From an uncultured Alphaproteobacteria bacterium (GTDB lineage: Bacteria > Pseudomonadota > Alphaproteobacteria > HIMB59 > GCA-002718135), in assembly GCA_902602695.1 (NCBI GenBank), contig CACKRO010000005.1, forward strand, positions 37,229-101,228: DNA of 64,000 nt, given 5' to 3'. The position numbers and the translations under genes are program-made. Shown here piece after piece: positions 40,096 to 50,252 of the stretch. How positions within the stretch are numbered: position 1 is the stretch's first letter; each line of letters starts with the position of its first letter. Under the pieces are notes generated by a model, which did no database searches, was not told where the DNA came from, and saw only the letters and a list, made by a program, of their open reading frames with translations.

Positions 40096-41576
40096 AAATT
40101 TAAATTTTGAGCAATTTTTTTATTACTGTTGTATAAATCTTTCCAAATTGAATACCTTTGTAATAAAAGATCAATGTTATCTTCGTTAGGCTCATAAGTT
40201 TTACTTATTTTTATTTCACTAATAATATTTTCTTTATTATCAATAGTAGCGTCCTGATACATAGCTAATCTTGCAACGCCAAGCGCGGCACCAAATTCGC
40301 TTTGATCACAAACACTTAACCTTCTATTTAAAAGTGCTGCAAGCAATTCAATCCAAAATGAACTTTTTGAACCACCTCCAACCATAAATATTTTATCAAA
40401 GTTATTATTAACTTTCAAAATAGAATTTACTCCATCTAATATTCCAAAACTGACACCTTCAATTACTGCATACTGTAAATCTGTTGGATTTGTAGTTGTT
40501 TTTATAGAATGGAGTGAACCTCTAATATGCGGATCATTATGTGGAGTCCTTTCTCCAGACAAATAAGGTAAAAAATATGATGAATTTTTTATAGAATTTT
40601 TATCATTATAAAATTGCTCTACATTATTAAGTGTATCAGCAATTGAAGTATTGGTAATAGCGCAAATCCAATCTAAACAATTACTTGCACTTAACATAAC
40701 AGACATAAGGTGCCATTTATTTGGTAAACAATGACAAAAAGAATGTACTGCATCACCAGTATTACTTAAAAAATTTTCAGTGGGGGTAAAAAAAACGCCT
40801 GAAGTACCAAGAGATATAAATGATTGATTTTTATTTGTTATACCCATACCAGTTGCTGCGGCAGCATTATCCCCTGCTCCACCCACAACTTTAACATTAT
40901 TATTAAAATTAAATTTCTCTTTTAAATCTTTTTTTAAAAATCCTGTATGCTCATTGCCTTCCACTAGATCTGGCATGTGTTTTTCTTCTAAAAATGAGCA
41001 AGATAAAAGCTGATTGGACCATTTTCTTTTTTGGATATCTAGCCATAATGTTCCAGATGCATCTGACATTTCAGAAAAAAATTCACCAGTAAGAACAAAT
41101 CGTAAATAATCTTTAGGGAGTAAAACTTTAAAAATTTTTTTGAAATTATCTATTTCATTATTTTTTATCCAATTTATTTTTGGTGCAGTAAAACCAGGCA
41201 TAGTAATATTTCCTGAGATTGATCGTACATCAAAATTTTGTTTTTCAAATTCTTCACACTCTTGATATGATCTTGTATCGTTCCAAAGAATACATGGTCT
41301 AATAACATTTCCATCCTTATCTATTAACGTCGCTCCATGCATATGACCTGATATTCCTATTGAAATAGTTTGTGAAAATTCTTTTGGTTTTTTTGACTTT
41401 AAAGCCTCCAAGCATTCCATTGTTGAGTCAATCCATTCTTGTGGATTTTGTTCACTAAAACCATCTTTAGGGGATTGTACAGTAAGACTTGAACTAGCAG
41501 ATGCAAGGATGCTTTGATTGTGATCTATTAAAATCATTTTGATTGATGAAGTTCCAAGATCAATTCCAATAAACAT
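40092..41576 (-). CDS. xylB: Xylulokinase-like FGGY carbohydrate kinase
   Basis: FIGIDLGTSSIKMILID; GISGHMHGATLID; SLGTSGVFF; VGGGSKSSFWIELLA. Confidence 0.85.
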   Translation of the reverse strand: MFIGIDLGTSSIKMILIDHNQSILASASSSLTVQSPKDGFSEQNPQEWIDSTMECLEALKSKKPKEFSQTISIGISGHMHGATLIDKDGNVIRPCILWNDTRSYQECEEFEKQNFDVRSISGNITMPGFTAPKINWIKNNEIDNFKKIFKVLLPKDYLRFVLTGEFFSEMSDASGTLWLDIQKRKWSNQLLSCSFLEEKHMPDLVEGNEHTGFLKKDLKEKFNFNNNVKVVGGAGDNAAAATGMGITNKNQSFISLGTSGVFFTPTENFLSNTGDAVHSFCHCLPNKWHLMSVMLSASNCLDWICAITNTSIADTLNNVEQFYNDKNSIKNSSYFLPYLSGERTPHNDPHIRGSLHSIKTTTNPTDLQYAVIEGVSFGILDGVNSILKVNNNFDKIFMVGGGSKSSFWIELLAALLNRRLSVCDQSEFGAALGVARLAMYQDATIDNKENIISEIKISKTYEPNEDNIDLLLQRYSIWKDLYNSNKKIAQNLNF

Positions 41577-41625
41577 AGATTAAATTTATAACATTAATTT
41601 TTTAATTGATACAAAGAAATTAAAA

Positions 41626-42486
41626 CTACTTGTAAGAATATCTAAATATAAATATTCCAGATGAAACAATAATAATTGCTCCTATAATCGTAAATATATC
41701 TGGGACTTCTCCATATACTAATAAACCAAAAATTATTCCCCAAATAATTATAGTATAATTATAAGGTGCTAAAATACTTGCTGGTGTAATACTCAATGCC
41801 TTAATTTGTAAAAATAGCCCAGTACAAAAAAAGATACCCAAAAAAATAAAAAAGATAAAAGAAAATGAATGTAGAGGTTGCCAGAAAAAAAGTGATAGTA
41901 CAAATGTAATGATAGCACCTATAAGGCCATTGTAGAATAACATAGTTTCATTATCATCATACTTAGCATTTAATCTTGTTGCTATTTGAAATAGTGAATA
42001 GAAAAAAGCAGCACATAATGGGATAATTAGATATGGATTAAATATAGTTAGTCCAGGTCGCATAATTAGAATAACTCCACAAAAACTTACACAAATTGCT
42101 AACCAAGTGGCTACATTTATTTTTTCTTTTAAAATAAAATAAGAAAAAACTAAAACTAAAACAGGGGCTAAAGATCCTATTGTGTGAGCATCTGCCAGAG
42201 CTAAGTGCCTAAAAGACAATACAAAAAAACAAGATTCACATACAGATAAAATACATCTGGTTATTTGTATCTTGTAATTATTTGAAAGATAAAATTTTTT
42301 AACTTTATTTTTTTTTGCAATAAAAAAAGAAAAAATAAAACAGAAAGTAAATTTTACAAATAATAATACAAAAACAGAGTGATATTGAACTGCTGTTTTT
42401 TGAATTGTATCTAAAATACCAAAAGATAAGTAAGTTAAAAGAGTTAAAATTATTCCATAGGTATAGGGATTTGATTTCATGTTCAT
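41626..42486 (-). CDS. EamA/DMT-family transporter
   Basis: 10-TM EamA pattern; GSLAPVLVLVFSYFILKEKINVATWLAI. Confidence 0.8.
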   Translation of the reverse strand: MNMKSNPYTYGIILTLLTYLSFGILDTIQKTAVQYHSVFVLLFVKFTFCFIFSFFIAKKNKVKKFYLSNNYKIQITRCILSVCESCFFVLSFRHLALADAHTIGSLAPVLVLVFSYFILKEKINVATWLAICVSFCGVILIMRPGLTIFNPYLIIPLCAAFFYSLFQIATRLNAKYDDNETMLFYNGLIGAIITFVLSLFFWQPLHSFSFIFFIFLGIFFCTGLFLQIKALSITPASILAPYNYTIIIWGIIFGLLVYGEVPDIFTIIGAIIIVSSGIFIFRYSYK

Positions 42487-43676
42487 TAAAGATTTTTAAA
42501 GATATTATTGTAAAAATCTTTTTTAATATTCTTATCTGCATCTAAAATTTGCATCATTAAAACAGCTGACAAATCATTTTTTGGATCTGCCAAAAAATAA
42601 GTAGCGGCATAGCCTGACCATCCAAATTCTCCAACTGGACCAAACTTATTTTGAGAGGTATTATTCATTAAAACTCTAAATCCTAAACCCCAACCATATC
42701 CATCTAGATCATTTTCATAATCTTCATCTTTATTTGTATTAATTGATGTGATTTCAATTGGAAACAACTCTTTATTTAAAGAATTATTTCGCATTAATTC
42801 TAAACTTTGAGAATTAATGAGCTCTTTTCCATTTTTATTTTTACCATCGATAAGCATTGTAGCAAATTTTTCATAATCTTCAGCTGTAGAAAACAAACCA
42901 TGACCTCCTCTGGAATAATTTTTATTATTTGTTGGGTACCCGTATAATATTAACTTTCTCTTATCGTAATTTATATTTGTTAGTTTTAATTTTTCGCTGT
43001 TATATTCAAATGTTTCAACTAATTTACTATTACTATTTTCATCAATATAAAAATTTGTATTATTCATTTCTAAAGGTAAAAAAATATTTTCGTTTAAAAC
43101 GTCAAAAATTTTATCTTTTGTTACAACTTCTATAATTCTGGCTAAAACATCAATAGATATAGAATAATGCCATTTTGAACCAGGTTCATATAACAGAGGT
43201 AATTCAGAAATTTTACTAATCTCTTCCTCCAAACTTGAAGATGCAGAATGAAATAAACTTCTATCCTCATATTCTTGAGCTAAAAAATTATCACAACTGT
43301 TATATGTAAAGCCTGCTGTATGTTGTAAAAGTTGTCTAACAGTAGGTTTATCTTCTAGAGAAGTTGTATTTTTTAATTTACTCTCAATACTACTAAGTTT
43401 TTTTAAATTTTTAAAATCAGATAAATGTTTATCTATAGTATCATCAAGAGATAAGAAATTTTTTTCAATTAATTGCATTGCTACAAAACCAATAATTGGC
43501 TTTGTCATTGACCAAATTCTATAATATGAATTTTTATTGAGCTTATTTTTTAATTCCAAATCTTTGTAACCAATTACTTCATGATAAATATTATTTTTAT
43601 GATTTATTATCCATTCAGCTCCATTACATCTTCCTGCATCAATATGTTTTTGAAAATCTAATTTAATATTATCCAT
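42486..43676 (-). CDS. Serine hydrolase (beta-lactamase/class C-like)
   Basis: YRIWSMTKPIIGF (SxxK), LLQHTAGFTY, WHYSIS. Confidence 0.85.
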   Translation of the reverse strand: MDNIKLDFQKHIDAGRCNGAEWIINHKNNIYHEVIGYKDLELKNKLNKNSYYRIWSMTKPIIGFVAMQLIEKNFLSLDDTIDKHLSDFKNLKKLSSIESKLKNTTSLEDKPTVRQLLQHTAGFTYNSCDNFLAQEYEDRSLFHSASSSLEEEISKISELPLLYEPGSKWHYSISIDVLARIIEVVTKDKIFDVLNENIFLPLEMNNTNFYIDENSNSKLVETFEYNSEKLKLTNINYDKRKLILYGYPTNNKNYSRGGHGLFSTAEDYEKFATMLIDGKNKNGKELINSQSLELMRNNSLNKELFPIEITSINTNKDEDYENDLDGYGWGLGFRVLMNNTSQNKFGPVGEFGWSGYAATYFLADPKNDLSAVLMMQILDADKNIKKDFYNNIFKNL

Positions 43677-43683
43677 AAATGGA

Positions 43684-44682
43684 TTAGATTAGACTCTTTA
43701 TCTTTTCTATTAGCTCTGAATTAATTTGTCTTGGACCTTTATCTTGCCTATTAGTGTGTCTTCGTTGTCCAGGTAAACGCACACCGTCTAAAGATGTCAT
43801 TTGTTCAAAAAATTTCTCAGCATGTTCATTCCAATTTTTTCCTGCAATAAGCTCTGGAGATAACGCCATAATAAATTCACCACCCCTTGCAGGACCTCCA
43901 TCATTATTGTCTTCTTCTTTAGCTTCAAAACTAAATAAATCTCCTACTAGACCTGCAGCTAATAACTCAATCATCATTGCTATTGCAGAACCTTTGTAGT
44001 CGCCAAATGTTAAAAGGACTCCTCCATTTGCAATTTCAGATGGATTATCAGTTTTTTCTCCATCTTTATTTAGGCCTGTTCCAAATGGAACTTTGTGACC
44101 ATCACGTGCTGCAACCTGAACCTCTCCCATCGCCATTGTTGAAGTAGCCATATCGTAGACTACAGGGGTATTATTTTTTCTTGGCCAAGCAAATGATATT
44201 GGATTAGTTCCAAATAGTGGTTTCTTTGCACCAGCTGGAGCCACACTTGGTTTATATGCAGTACATGCAATTCCAATTAAATTATTTTCTGCTAATGCTT
44301 CAGTTTCATGCCATAAAGCTGCAAAGTGATGCGTATTAGTTATAGTTAAAACACCAACTCCATGTTTATTTGTCGTTTTTATCAATTCAGGTAAACCAAC
44401 TTTGATTCCTACAGGAGCAAACCCATAATCACCTTCAACACGAATTGCGTTTTGTGTAAGATAGGTATTTGAAGGTCGTGAAGCTCCATTTACTTTTTTA
44501 CTTTTTAGCGAAGCTACATAACCAGGAATACGAAACAATCCATGAGAAACACTTCCATCTCTTTCAGCATGTGAAACTGTTGTTGCTACAGAATCAGCAT
44601 TGAAATGATCACATCCATGGGTTGATAGTGCTTTATATGCTAAATCATATATATTTTCTAATTCTAATGCTGTGGTATTCAT
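43684..44682 (-). CDS. Ldh family malate/lactate/ureidoglycolate dehydrogenase
   Basis: HGLFRIPGYV, GTNPISFAWPRK, GDYKGSAIAMMIELLAAGL. Confidence 0.85.
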   Translation of the reverse strand: MNTTALELENIYDLAYKALSTHGCDHFNADSVATTVSHAERDGSVSHGLFRIPGYVASLKSKKVNGASRPSNTYLTQNAIRVEGDYGFAPVGIKVGLPELIKTTNKHGVGVLTITNTHHFAALWHETEALAENNLIGIACTAYKPSVAPAGAKKPLFGTNPISFAWPRKNNTPVVYDMATSTMAMGEVQVAARDGHKVPFGTGLNKDGEKTDNPSEIANGGVLLTFGDYKGSAIAMMIELLAAGLVGDLFSFEAKEEDNNDGGPARGGEFIMALSPELIAGKNWNEHAEKFFEQMTSLDGVRLPGQRRHTNRQDKGPRQINSELIEKIKSLI

Positions 44683-44715
44683 TTACTTTTGTTGAATAAT
44701 TAATATTATTAAATC

Positions 44716-46086
44716 ATGGATAGAGGATTATTGGACAATTTAAAAGATATTTTACAAGAAAGAATATCATTTTCAGAAAGTGTAAGAAATAATCATGCAA
44801 AAGGTGAAGATGCCTATGATCCTATTCTACCTAGGGCAGTTTTGTTTCCAAAAAACAATGAAGAACTTTCAAAAATTTTAAGAATTTGCAATGAATTTAA
44901 AGTACCAGTAACTGCTTATGGCACAGGTACATCTTTAGAAGGTCATGTTGTTGGAAATGATGAAGGTTTTACAATTTCAATGGAAAATTTCAACAAAGTT
45001 ATTTCTATTAATGAGGCGGACTTTGATTGTCGTGTGCAAGCAAATGTATCACGTGAACAATTAAATGAAACTTTAAAAGATAAAGGAGTTTTTTTCCCAA
45101 TAGATCCAGGTGCAAATGCTTCTCTTGGAGGTATGGCGGCTTGTTCTGCTTCAGGAACAATGGCAGTAAGATATGGAACGATGCGAACTAGTGTGCTTGG
45201 TTTAACTGTCGTAATGGCAAATGGCGATATAATTAAAACAGGAAGTAGGGCAAAAAAAACTTCTGCAGGATACAATTTAACAAACCTTTTTGTTGGTTCA
45301 GAAGGAACACTTGGGATTATTACTGAAGTTCATCTAAGATTATCACCTATACCTGAAAGTATTATGAGTGCTGTTTGTCAATTCCCAGATCTAGACTCTG
45401 CAGTTTTAACAGCACAAGAAATAATTCAGTATGGTGTCCCAATTGCAAGAATAGAGTTATTAAATAAAGATCAAATGGATATAAGTATTAAATATTCAAA
45501 GTTAGAAAATTTAGAGAGCTTGCCTACACTTTTCTATGAATTCCATGGGAGTGAAATTTCAAATAAAGAATCGATTGATGTAGTGGAAGAAATTTCAAAA
45601 AATAATAATGGCAGTGAATTTAAGTGGGCAGCAAACACAGAAGAAAGAAACAAAATCTGGAAAGCAAGGCATAATGTATATTATTCAGTAAAAGCAGAAG
45701 GAGATAACATTAGAGTGTATGTCACTGATGTTTGTGTACCTATTTCAAACATTGTGGAATGTATTAAATTTGCAGAAACAGAACTTAGAGATACTGGATT
45801 AAGAGCACCAATGGTTGGTCATGTAGGGGATGGAAACTTTCATGTATCTGTTGTTTACGATCCTAGCAAAGAAAATGAATATAAATATATTAGAGCATTT
45901 AGTAATAAATTAATTGATAAAGCACTAGAAATGGATGGAACTATAACAGGCGAGCACGGTATAGGTCTTCAGAAGAAAGAGTATTTATTAAAACAACATC
46001 CAGATAATATTCCACTAATGAAATTGATAAAGAAAAGTTTCGATCCAAATAATATTTTAAATCCTGGTAAAGTTTTTGATGTATAA
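44716..46086 (+). CDS. FAD-binding oxidase (D-lactate dehydrogenase/GlcD type)
   Basis: PVTAYGTGTSLEGHV, LFVGSEGTLGIITEV, VGHVGDGNFH, GTITGEHGIGLQK. Confidence 0.9.
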   Translation: MDRGLLDNLKDILQERISFSESVRNNHAKGEDAYDPILPRAVLFPKNNEELSKILRICNEFKVPVTAYGTGTSLEGHVVGNDEGFTISMENFNKVISINEADFDCRVQANVSREQLNETLKDKGVFFPIDPGANASLGGMAACSASGTMAVRYGTMRTSVLGLTVVMANGDIIKTGSRAKKTSAGYNLTNLFVGSEGTLGIITEVHLRLSPIPESIMSAVCQFPDLDSAVLTAQEIIQYGVPIARIELLNKDQMDISIKYSKLENLESLPTLFYEFHGSEISNKESIDVVEEISKNNNGSEFKWAANTEERNKIWKARHNVYYSVKAEGDNIRVYVTDVCVPISNIVECIKFAETELRDTGLRAPMVGHVGDGNFHVSVVYDPSKENEYKYIRAFSNKLIDKALEMDGTITGEHGIGLQKKEYLLKQHPDNIPLMKLIKKSFDPNNILNPGKVFDV

Positions 46087-46858
46087 ATTAAATAATGAGT
46101 TTGAAATAAATTATAACAAAGAAATCATCCCAAAAAAATTAAATCCAGATTTAGATAAAAAATTAGAAAAAGAGGTCAATTTTTTTCTTAAATGGGGCTA
46201 TCTTATTATTGATGAAGCTCTAAAAGATAATCAAATTATTCTGTTAAGAAAAACTTTTAATAAAACCTTTAAAAAACTTAAAGGAAAAGATCATATAGAT
46301 TACAATTTATTTGAATATGATAAAAACTTTTTATTTTTGCTTGATAATAAACCTGTAATAAAAAGAATTTCTGCAATTCTAGGTAACTGTATTCAACTTC
46401 ATAGCGCTTCAGCAAGACTATCAAGTCCTGGATCAAAAAATCAAAATTGGCATAGAGATGGGCATTGGCCCGTTGATCCAAATGGAACCCCAATTGGAAG
46501 TATTCCTGGTCAAATTAATTGTGGTTATTATCTAGATCCACTAACTGAAAAAAATGGCCCGATAGCAATTGTTCCGGGAAGTCAAAAAGCTTTATTTAAA
46601 CCGCCAAAAAAAGATTTTGAATTTCCAGATCAAAAAATAATATATGCAAAACCTGGGCAAGCCATAATATTTAATGGATGGATATATCATAGGGGTTTAG
46701 GTAATAAATCAAAGTCTGATAGAAGAGTGTGTTTAATATGCTATCAAAATTCATGGATGAAATCACGAGAAACATTTGATGGGCCAATTATTTCAAAGAT
46801 AAAAAAAAGTGGAAGTAGTTTACAAAAATTACTTTTAGGATCAGTTAATAAATGGTGA
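46076..46858 (+). CDS. Phytanoyl-CoA dioxygenase family protein
   Basis: NWHRDGHWPVD (HxD), GPIAIVPGSQKA, GWIYHRGLGN. Confidence 0.8.
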   Translation: MMYKLNNEFEINYNKEIIPKKLNPDLDKKLEKEVNFFLKWGYLIIDEALKDNQIILLRKTFNKTFKKLKGKDHIDYNLFEYDKNFLFLLDNKPVIKRISAILGNCIQLHSASARLSSPGSKNQNWHRDGHWPVDPNGTPIGSIPGQINCGYYLDPLTEKNGPIAIVPGSQKALFKPPKKDFEFPDQKIIYAKPGQAIIFNGWIYHRGLGNKSKSDRRVCLICYQNSWMKSRETFDGPIISKIKKSGSSLQKLLLGSVNKW

Positions 46859-46864
46859 AGTAAA

Positions 46865-47920
46865 CTATATTCTTTCTAATTTTTCACTTTTCAGAGATTT
46901 ATACATGGCTTCAAGTATCTTCACAGTTTTAAGAGCAAGTTCACCATTTGAATGGTTCGTTACGTTTTTATTTAAACATATATCTACAAATGTATTCAAT
47001 GCTTCTTTAGTGCCATAAGAATAAGCCCCATCACCCTCTTTAATTTTATGTTCAATAATATTTCCATCATTTAATCTTACAAAAAGTCTTTCTCTTTTTA
47101 TTTCCATATCTAAATATAAAGTACCGATGGTTCCATGAATTGTAATATAAAAAGTTCCTCCAAAATTTTTAGGCACAAAAGCGCTGCCAGAAAAAGATCC
47201 AGTTGCCCCATTGGCAAATTTCATTGATATCGCATTGGTATAATCAACTTTTGTTGGTGATGGAACTGAAAGACAAAATATACATTCTGGGTCAAGATTA
47301 GTAATTTTTAATATACCTGCAAACATATGCGATAATTGTCCCCAACCATAACCACCAGCTTTTTCTGGGTCTGACCAAGTTGATGCATGAGGTTGAAAAG
47401 TATGATTATTTGATTCACTTAAAGGTATGCCCTGAAATAAATCTATTAAAGAAGAGGAAAAAGCTGCGTCTAAGTGCTTAATTTCTCCAATTAAACCATT
47501 TGAAATTATTTCCTCTGCCTTTGACATAAAAGATTTAAAATTAAAACCATTTGGAATTAAAATTTCCTTATTATATTTTTTAGCAAGTTCAATTAATATT
47601 TCTGCATCTTTAACATTTGTCGTCATGGGTTTTTCAATCATTACATGACATTTTTTTTCAAGAGCAGCTTTGGCATTTTCAAAATGAGCGTGGTGAGGAG
47701 AAGAAATAATTACCCCATCCAAATCAGAAAATTGAAGCATTTCATTGTAATTTGTTGATGCAAATTTAAATCCAAACTTTTCCTTAACAAATTTTAATTG
47801 ATCTTCTTCGAGTTTACATACACTTGTTAATTCTACTTCACTTCTTTCTAATAAGTGTGGAATGTGGTTTTCAGTTGCCCACCATCCAGCGCCTATTACC
47901 CCAATTTTTAATTTATTCAT
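46865..47920 (-). CDS. Gfo/Idh/MocA family oxidoreductase
   Basis: KIGVIGAGWWA; CHVMIEKPMTTN. Confidence 0.9.
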   Translation of the reverse strand: MNKLKIGVIGAGWWATENHIPHLLERSEVELTSVCKLEEDQLKFVKEKFGFKFASTNYNEMLQFSDLDGVIISSPHHAHFENAKAALEKKCHVMIEKPMTTNVKDAEILIELAKKYNKEILIPNGFNFKSFMSKAEEIISNGLIGEIKHLDAAFSSSLIDLFQGIPLSESNNHTFQPHASTWSDPEKAGGYGWGQLSHMFAGILKITNLDPECIFCLSVPSPTKVDYTNAISMKFANGATGSFSGSAFVPKNFGGTFYITIHGTIGTLYLDMEIKRERLFVRLNDGNIIEHKIKEGDGAYSYGTKEALNTFVDICLNKNVTNHSNGELALKTVKILEAMYKSLKSEKLERI

Positions 47921-47928
47921 TTTTAAAT

Positions 47929-48240
47929 TTAATCTAAATGCATTTGTAATGGTAATAAGTATGGAAAATTTGTTTTTGGATCAATATCTACTTTCATAAT
48001 TGGTTCCATATATTCAGACCATTTTTTATTAATTTCGCTATTAGAGATAAAATTAATTGATTTATTAAGATCATCAGTTTCAAAATATCCAAAAAGTTTT
48101 ATTCCATATCTAAAAATATTATAATTTCGTAATCCAGCTTCTTTAAGCATTTGAACCATTTCTGGCCAAATTTCATCATGTCTCTTTTTATATTCTTCCT
48201 CATATCCTGGTCGGATTTCAAGAATCCATGCGTAATTCAT
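47929..48240 (-). CDS. rhaM: L-rhamnose mutarotase family protein
   Basis: MNYAWILEIRPGYEEEYKKRHDEIWPEMVQMLKEAGLRNYNIFRYG; start 48240 preferred. Confidence 0.8.
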   Translation of the reverse strand: MNYAWILEIRPGYEEEYKKRHDEIWPEMVQMLKEAGLRNYNIFRYGIKLFGYFETDDLNKSINFISNSEINKKWSEYMEPIMKVDIDPKTNFPYLLPLQMHLD

Positions 48241-48317
48241 AAAACCTCTTTTCAAATAAAAAATATGTATTAATTTTATAAACTTATAGAAAAAATTCAA
48301 TTTTTTAAAAAATATAA

Positions 48318-49226
48318 ATGGAAAGAATAGCTATTATTGACTCGCATCATCATCTATGGGATCTTGATTCTAAAGAAACACATTATCCTTGGTTAAGTAG
48401 TAATGAAGAAAAAGCTTTTTATGGAAGTTATAAAAGTATTAAAAAGAGTTATTTATTAGATGATTATTTAAATGATGCAAAAAATCAAAATCTTGTAAAA
48501 TCAATACATGTTCAGGCTGAACATGATGCAATGAACCCGATAGAAGAAACAAAATGGTTACAAAATATTTCAGATAATAATAATTTAAAAATCCCAAATG
48601 GTATAGTTGCATTTGCAGATTTTTCTAAAGAAAGAGTCAGTGAAGATCTTGATCAACACCTTATATATAAAAATGTAAGAGGAATTAGACAAATCTTGTC
48701 ATTTGATAAAGATAAACCTCAATATTCTCATGCTAAAAAAGATTTTCTAAAAGACGAGGTATGGCTAAATAACTTTAGACATATAGCCGATAGAGACTTA
48801 TCTTTTGATATCCAAATATATCCTCATCAGTTTGATGATGCTTGTAAATTAGCTAAACGGTATCCAAATGTTCTGTTTATCTTAAATCATACTGGCGAGC
48901 CTTGTCTCCAAACAAAAGAATACAAAAATTATTGGATGAGAAAAATGCAATCTTTAGCCAAAAATGAAAATTTTGTTTGTAAAATATCAGGTTTAGGAAT
49001 GTTTAATCCTAATTGGACAATTATTTCAACTGAATATTTTATTCTTAAGACAATTGAGATTTTTGGTATTGATAGGTGTATGTTTGGATCAAATTTTCCT
49101 GTAGATAAAATTTTTAACACTTTTGATAACTATTGGAATTCATATTTTGAAATAGTAAAAAATTTTTCAAAAGATGAACATAATAAAATTTTTTTAAAAA
49201 ATGCAGAGAAGTTTTATAGAATTTAA
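48318..49226 (+). CDS. Amidohydrolase-2 family (sugar lactonase-like)
   Basis: IIDSHHHLWDLDSKETHYPWL; FILNHTGEP; RCMFGSNFPVDK. Confidence 0.8.
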   Translation: MERIAIIDSHHHLWDLDSKETHYPWLSSNEEKAFYGSYKSIKKSYLLDDYLNDAKNQNLVKSIHVQAEHDAMNPIEETKWLQNISDNNNLKIPNGIVAFADFSKERVSEDLDQHLIYKNVRGIRQILSFDKDKPQYSHAKKDFLKDEVWLNNFRHIADRDLSFDIQIYPHQFDDACKLAKRYPNVLFILNHTGEPCLQTKEYKNYWMRKMQSLAKNENFVCKISGLGMFNPNWTIISTEYFILKTIEIFGIDRCMFGSNFPVDKIFNTFDNYWNSYFEIVKNFSKDEHNKIFLKNAEKFYRI

Positions 49227-50203
49227 TGAGAAATAAAAAAAGTATAGCTGTTCTTTTAGGTGATCCATCTGGAATAGGCCCTGAATTAATTTCAAAAATT
49301 CTATCTCATAATATTTTAAAAAAAATAAATATTATAATTATTGGAGAAAAATCTATATTTGATCAATATTTAACGAAACCAAAAAATAAAAAAAATATTA
49401 AATTAATTAATAATTTTGATCAGATAGAATTTAAAAATACTAATAAAATTTTCTTTGATATTAATAAAAGAAAAGTAAGATATCCAATTGGAAAAGCAAA
49501 TATCAAATCAGGAATTTCTGTTCTAAATTCTATCGATATAGCAGTTGATTTATATAATAAGAAAAAAATAGATGGAATTAATTTTGCTCCGTTTAATAAA
49601 ACAAGTTTAGATCTTGCTGGTATGAAATTTAAAGATGAGCTCCATTATTTTAAAAATAAATTTAAAATAAAAAGCTATGTTTGTGAACTTAACGTATTAA
49701 ATAATTTTTGGACTGCACGAGTAACTTCACATATTCCCCTTAAAGATGTTGCAAAAAATATCACTATTAAAAATATTATTGAACCAATTAAATTAGTTAA
49801 CAAGTATTTAAAAAAAAATGGATTAAAAAATCCGAAAGTAGGTGTTCAAGCTTTAAATCCTCACGCTGAGTTTGGAAATGAAGAGAAAAAAATAATAATT
49901 CCTGCAATAAACAAAGCAAGAAAAATGAAAATCAAAGCTTTTGGCCCGTTACCATGTGATACATCATTTATTAGAGCTTATAAAAATAAAGAGTATAATT
50001 GTCTTGTCGGTATGTATCATGACGCCATACAATCAGGTCTTAAATCGTTTGGATTTGAAAAAGGTGTTACTGTTCAAGGAGGTCTACCAATACCTATAAC
50101 TACACCTGCTCATGGAACAGCTTTTGATATTGTGGGTAAAAATAAAGCTAATGTAAGTCCGATGCTCGAATCTTTAAAGTTATTACTTAAACTCTTATCT
50201 TAA
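49226..50203 (+). CDS. PdxA-family dehydrogenase (divergent)
   Basis: LLGDPSGIGPELI, ALNPHAEFGNEE, YHDAIQSGLKSFGF, AHGTAFDIVG. Confidence 0.75.
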   Translation: MRNKKSIAVLLGDPSGIGPELISKILSHNILKKINIIIIGEKSIFDQYLTKPKNKKNIKLINNFDQIEFKNTNKIFFDINKRKVRYPIGKANIKSGISVLNSIDIAVDLYNKKKIDGINFAPFNKTSLDLAGMKFKDELHYFKNKFKIKSYVCELNVLNNFWTARVTSHIPLKDVAKNITIKNIIEPIKLVNKYLKKNGLKNPKVGVQALNPHAEFGNEEKKIIIPAINKARKMKIKAFGPLPCDTSFIRAYKNKEYNCLVGMYHDAIQSGLKSFGFEKGVTVQGGLPIPITTPAHGTAFDIVGKNKANVSPMLESLKLLLKLLS

Positions 50204-50252
50204 TATTAAAAAATTCTCTTAAATTGAATTAAATTAGTATAATAATTATTTT

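Noticed and set aside
44943-45275. 110-aa minus-strand ORF inside FAD oxidase
   Set aside because: Antisense shadow ORF of a confident gene.
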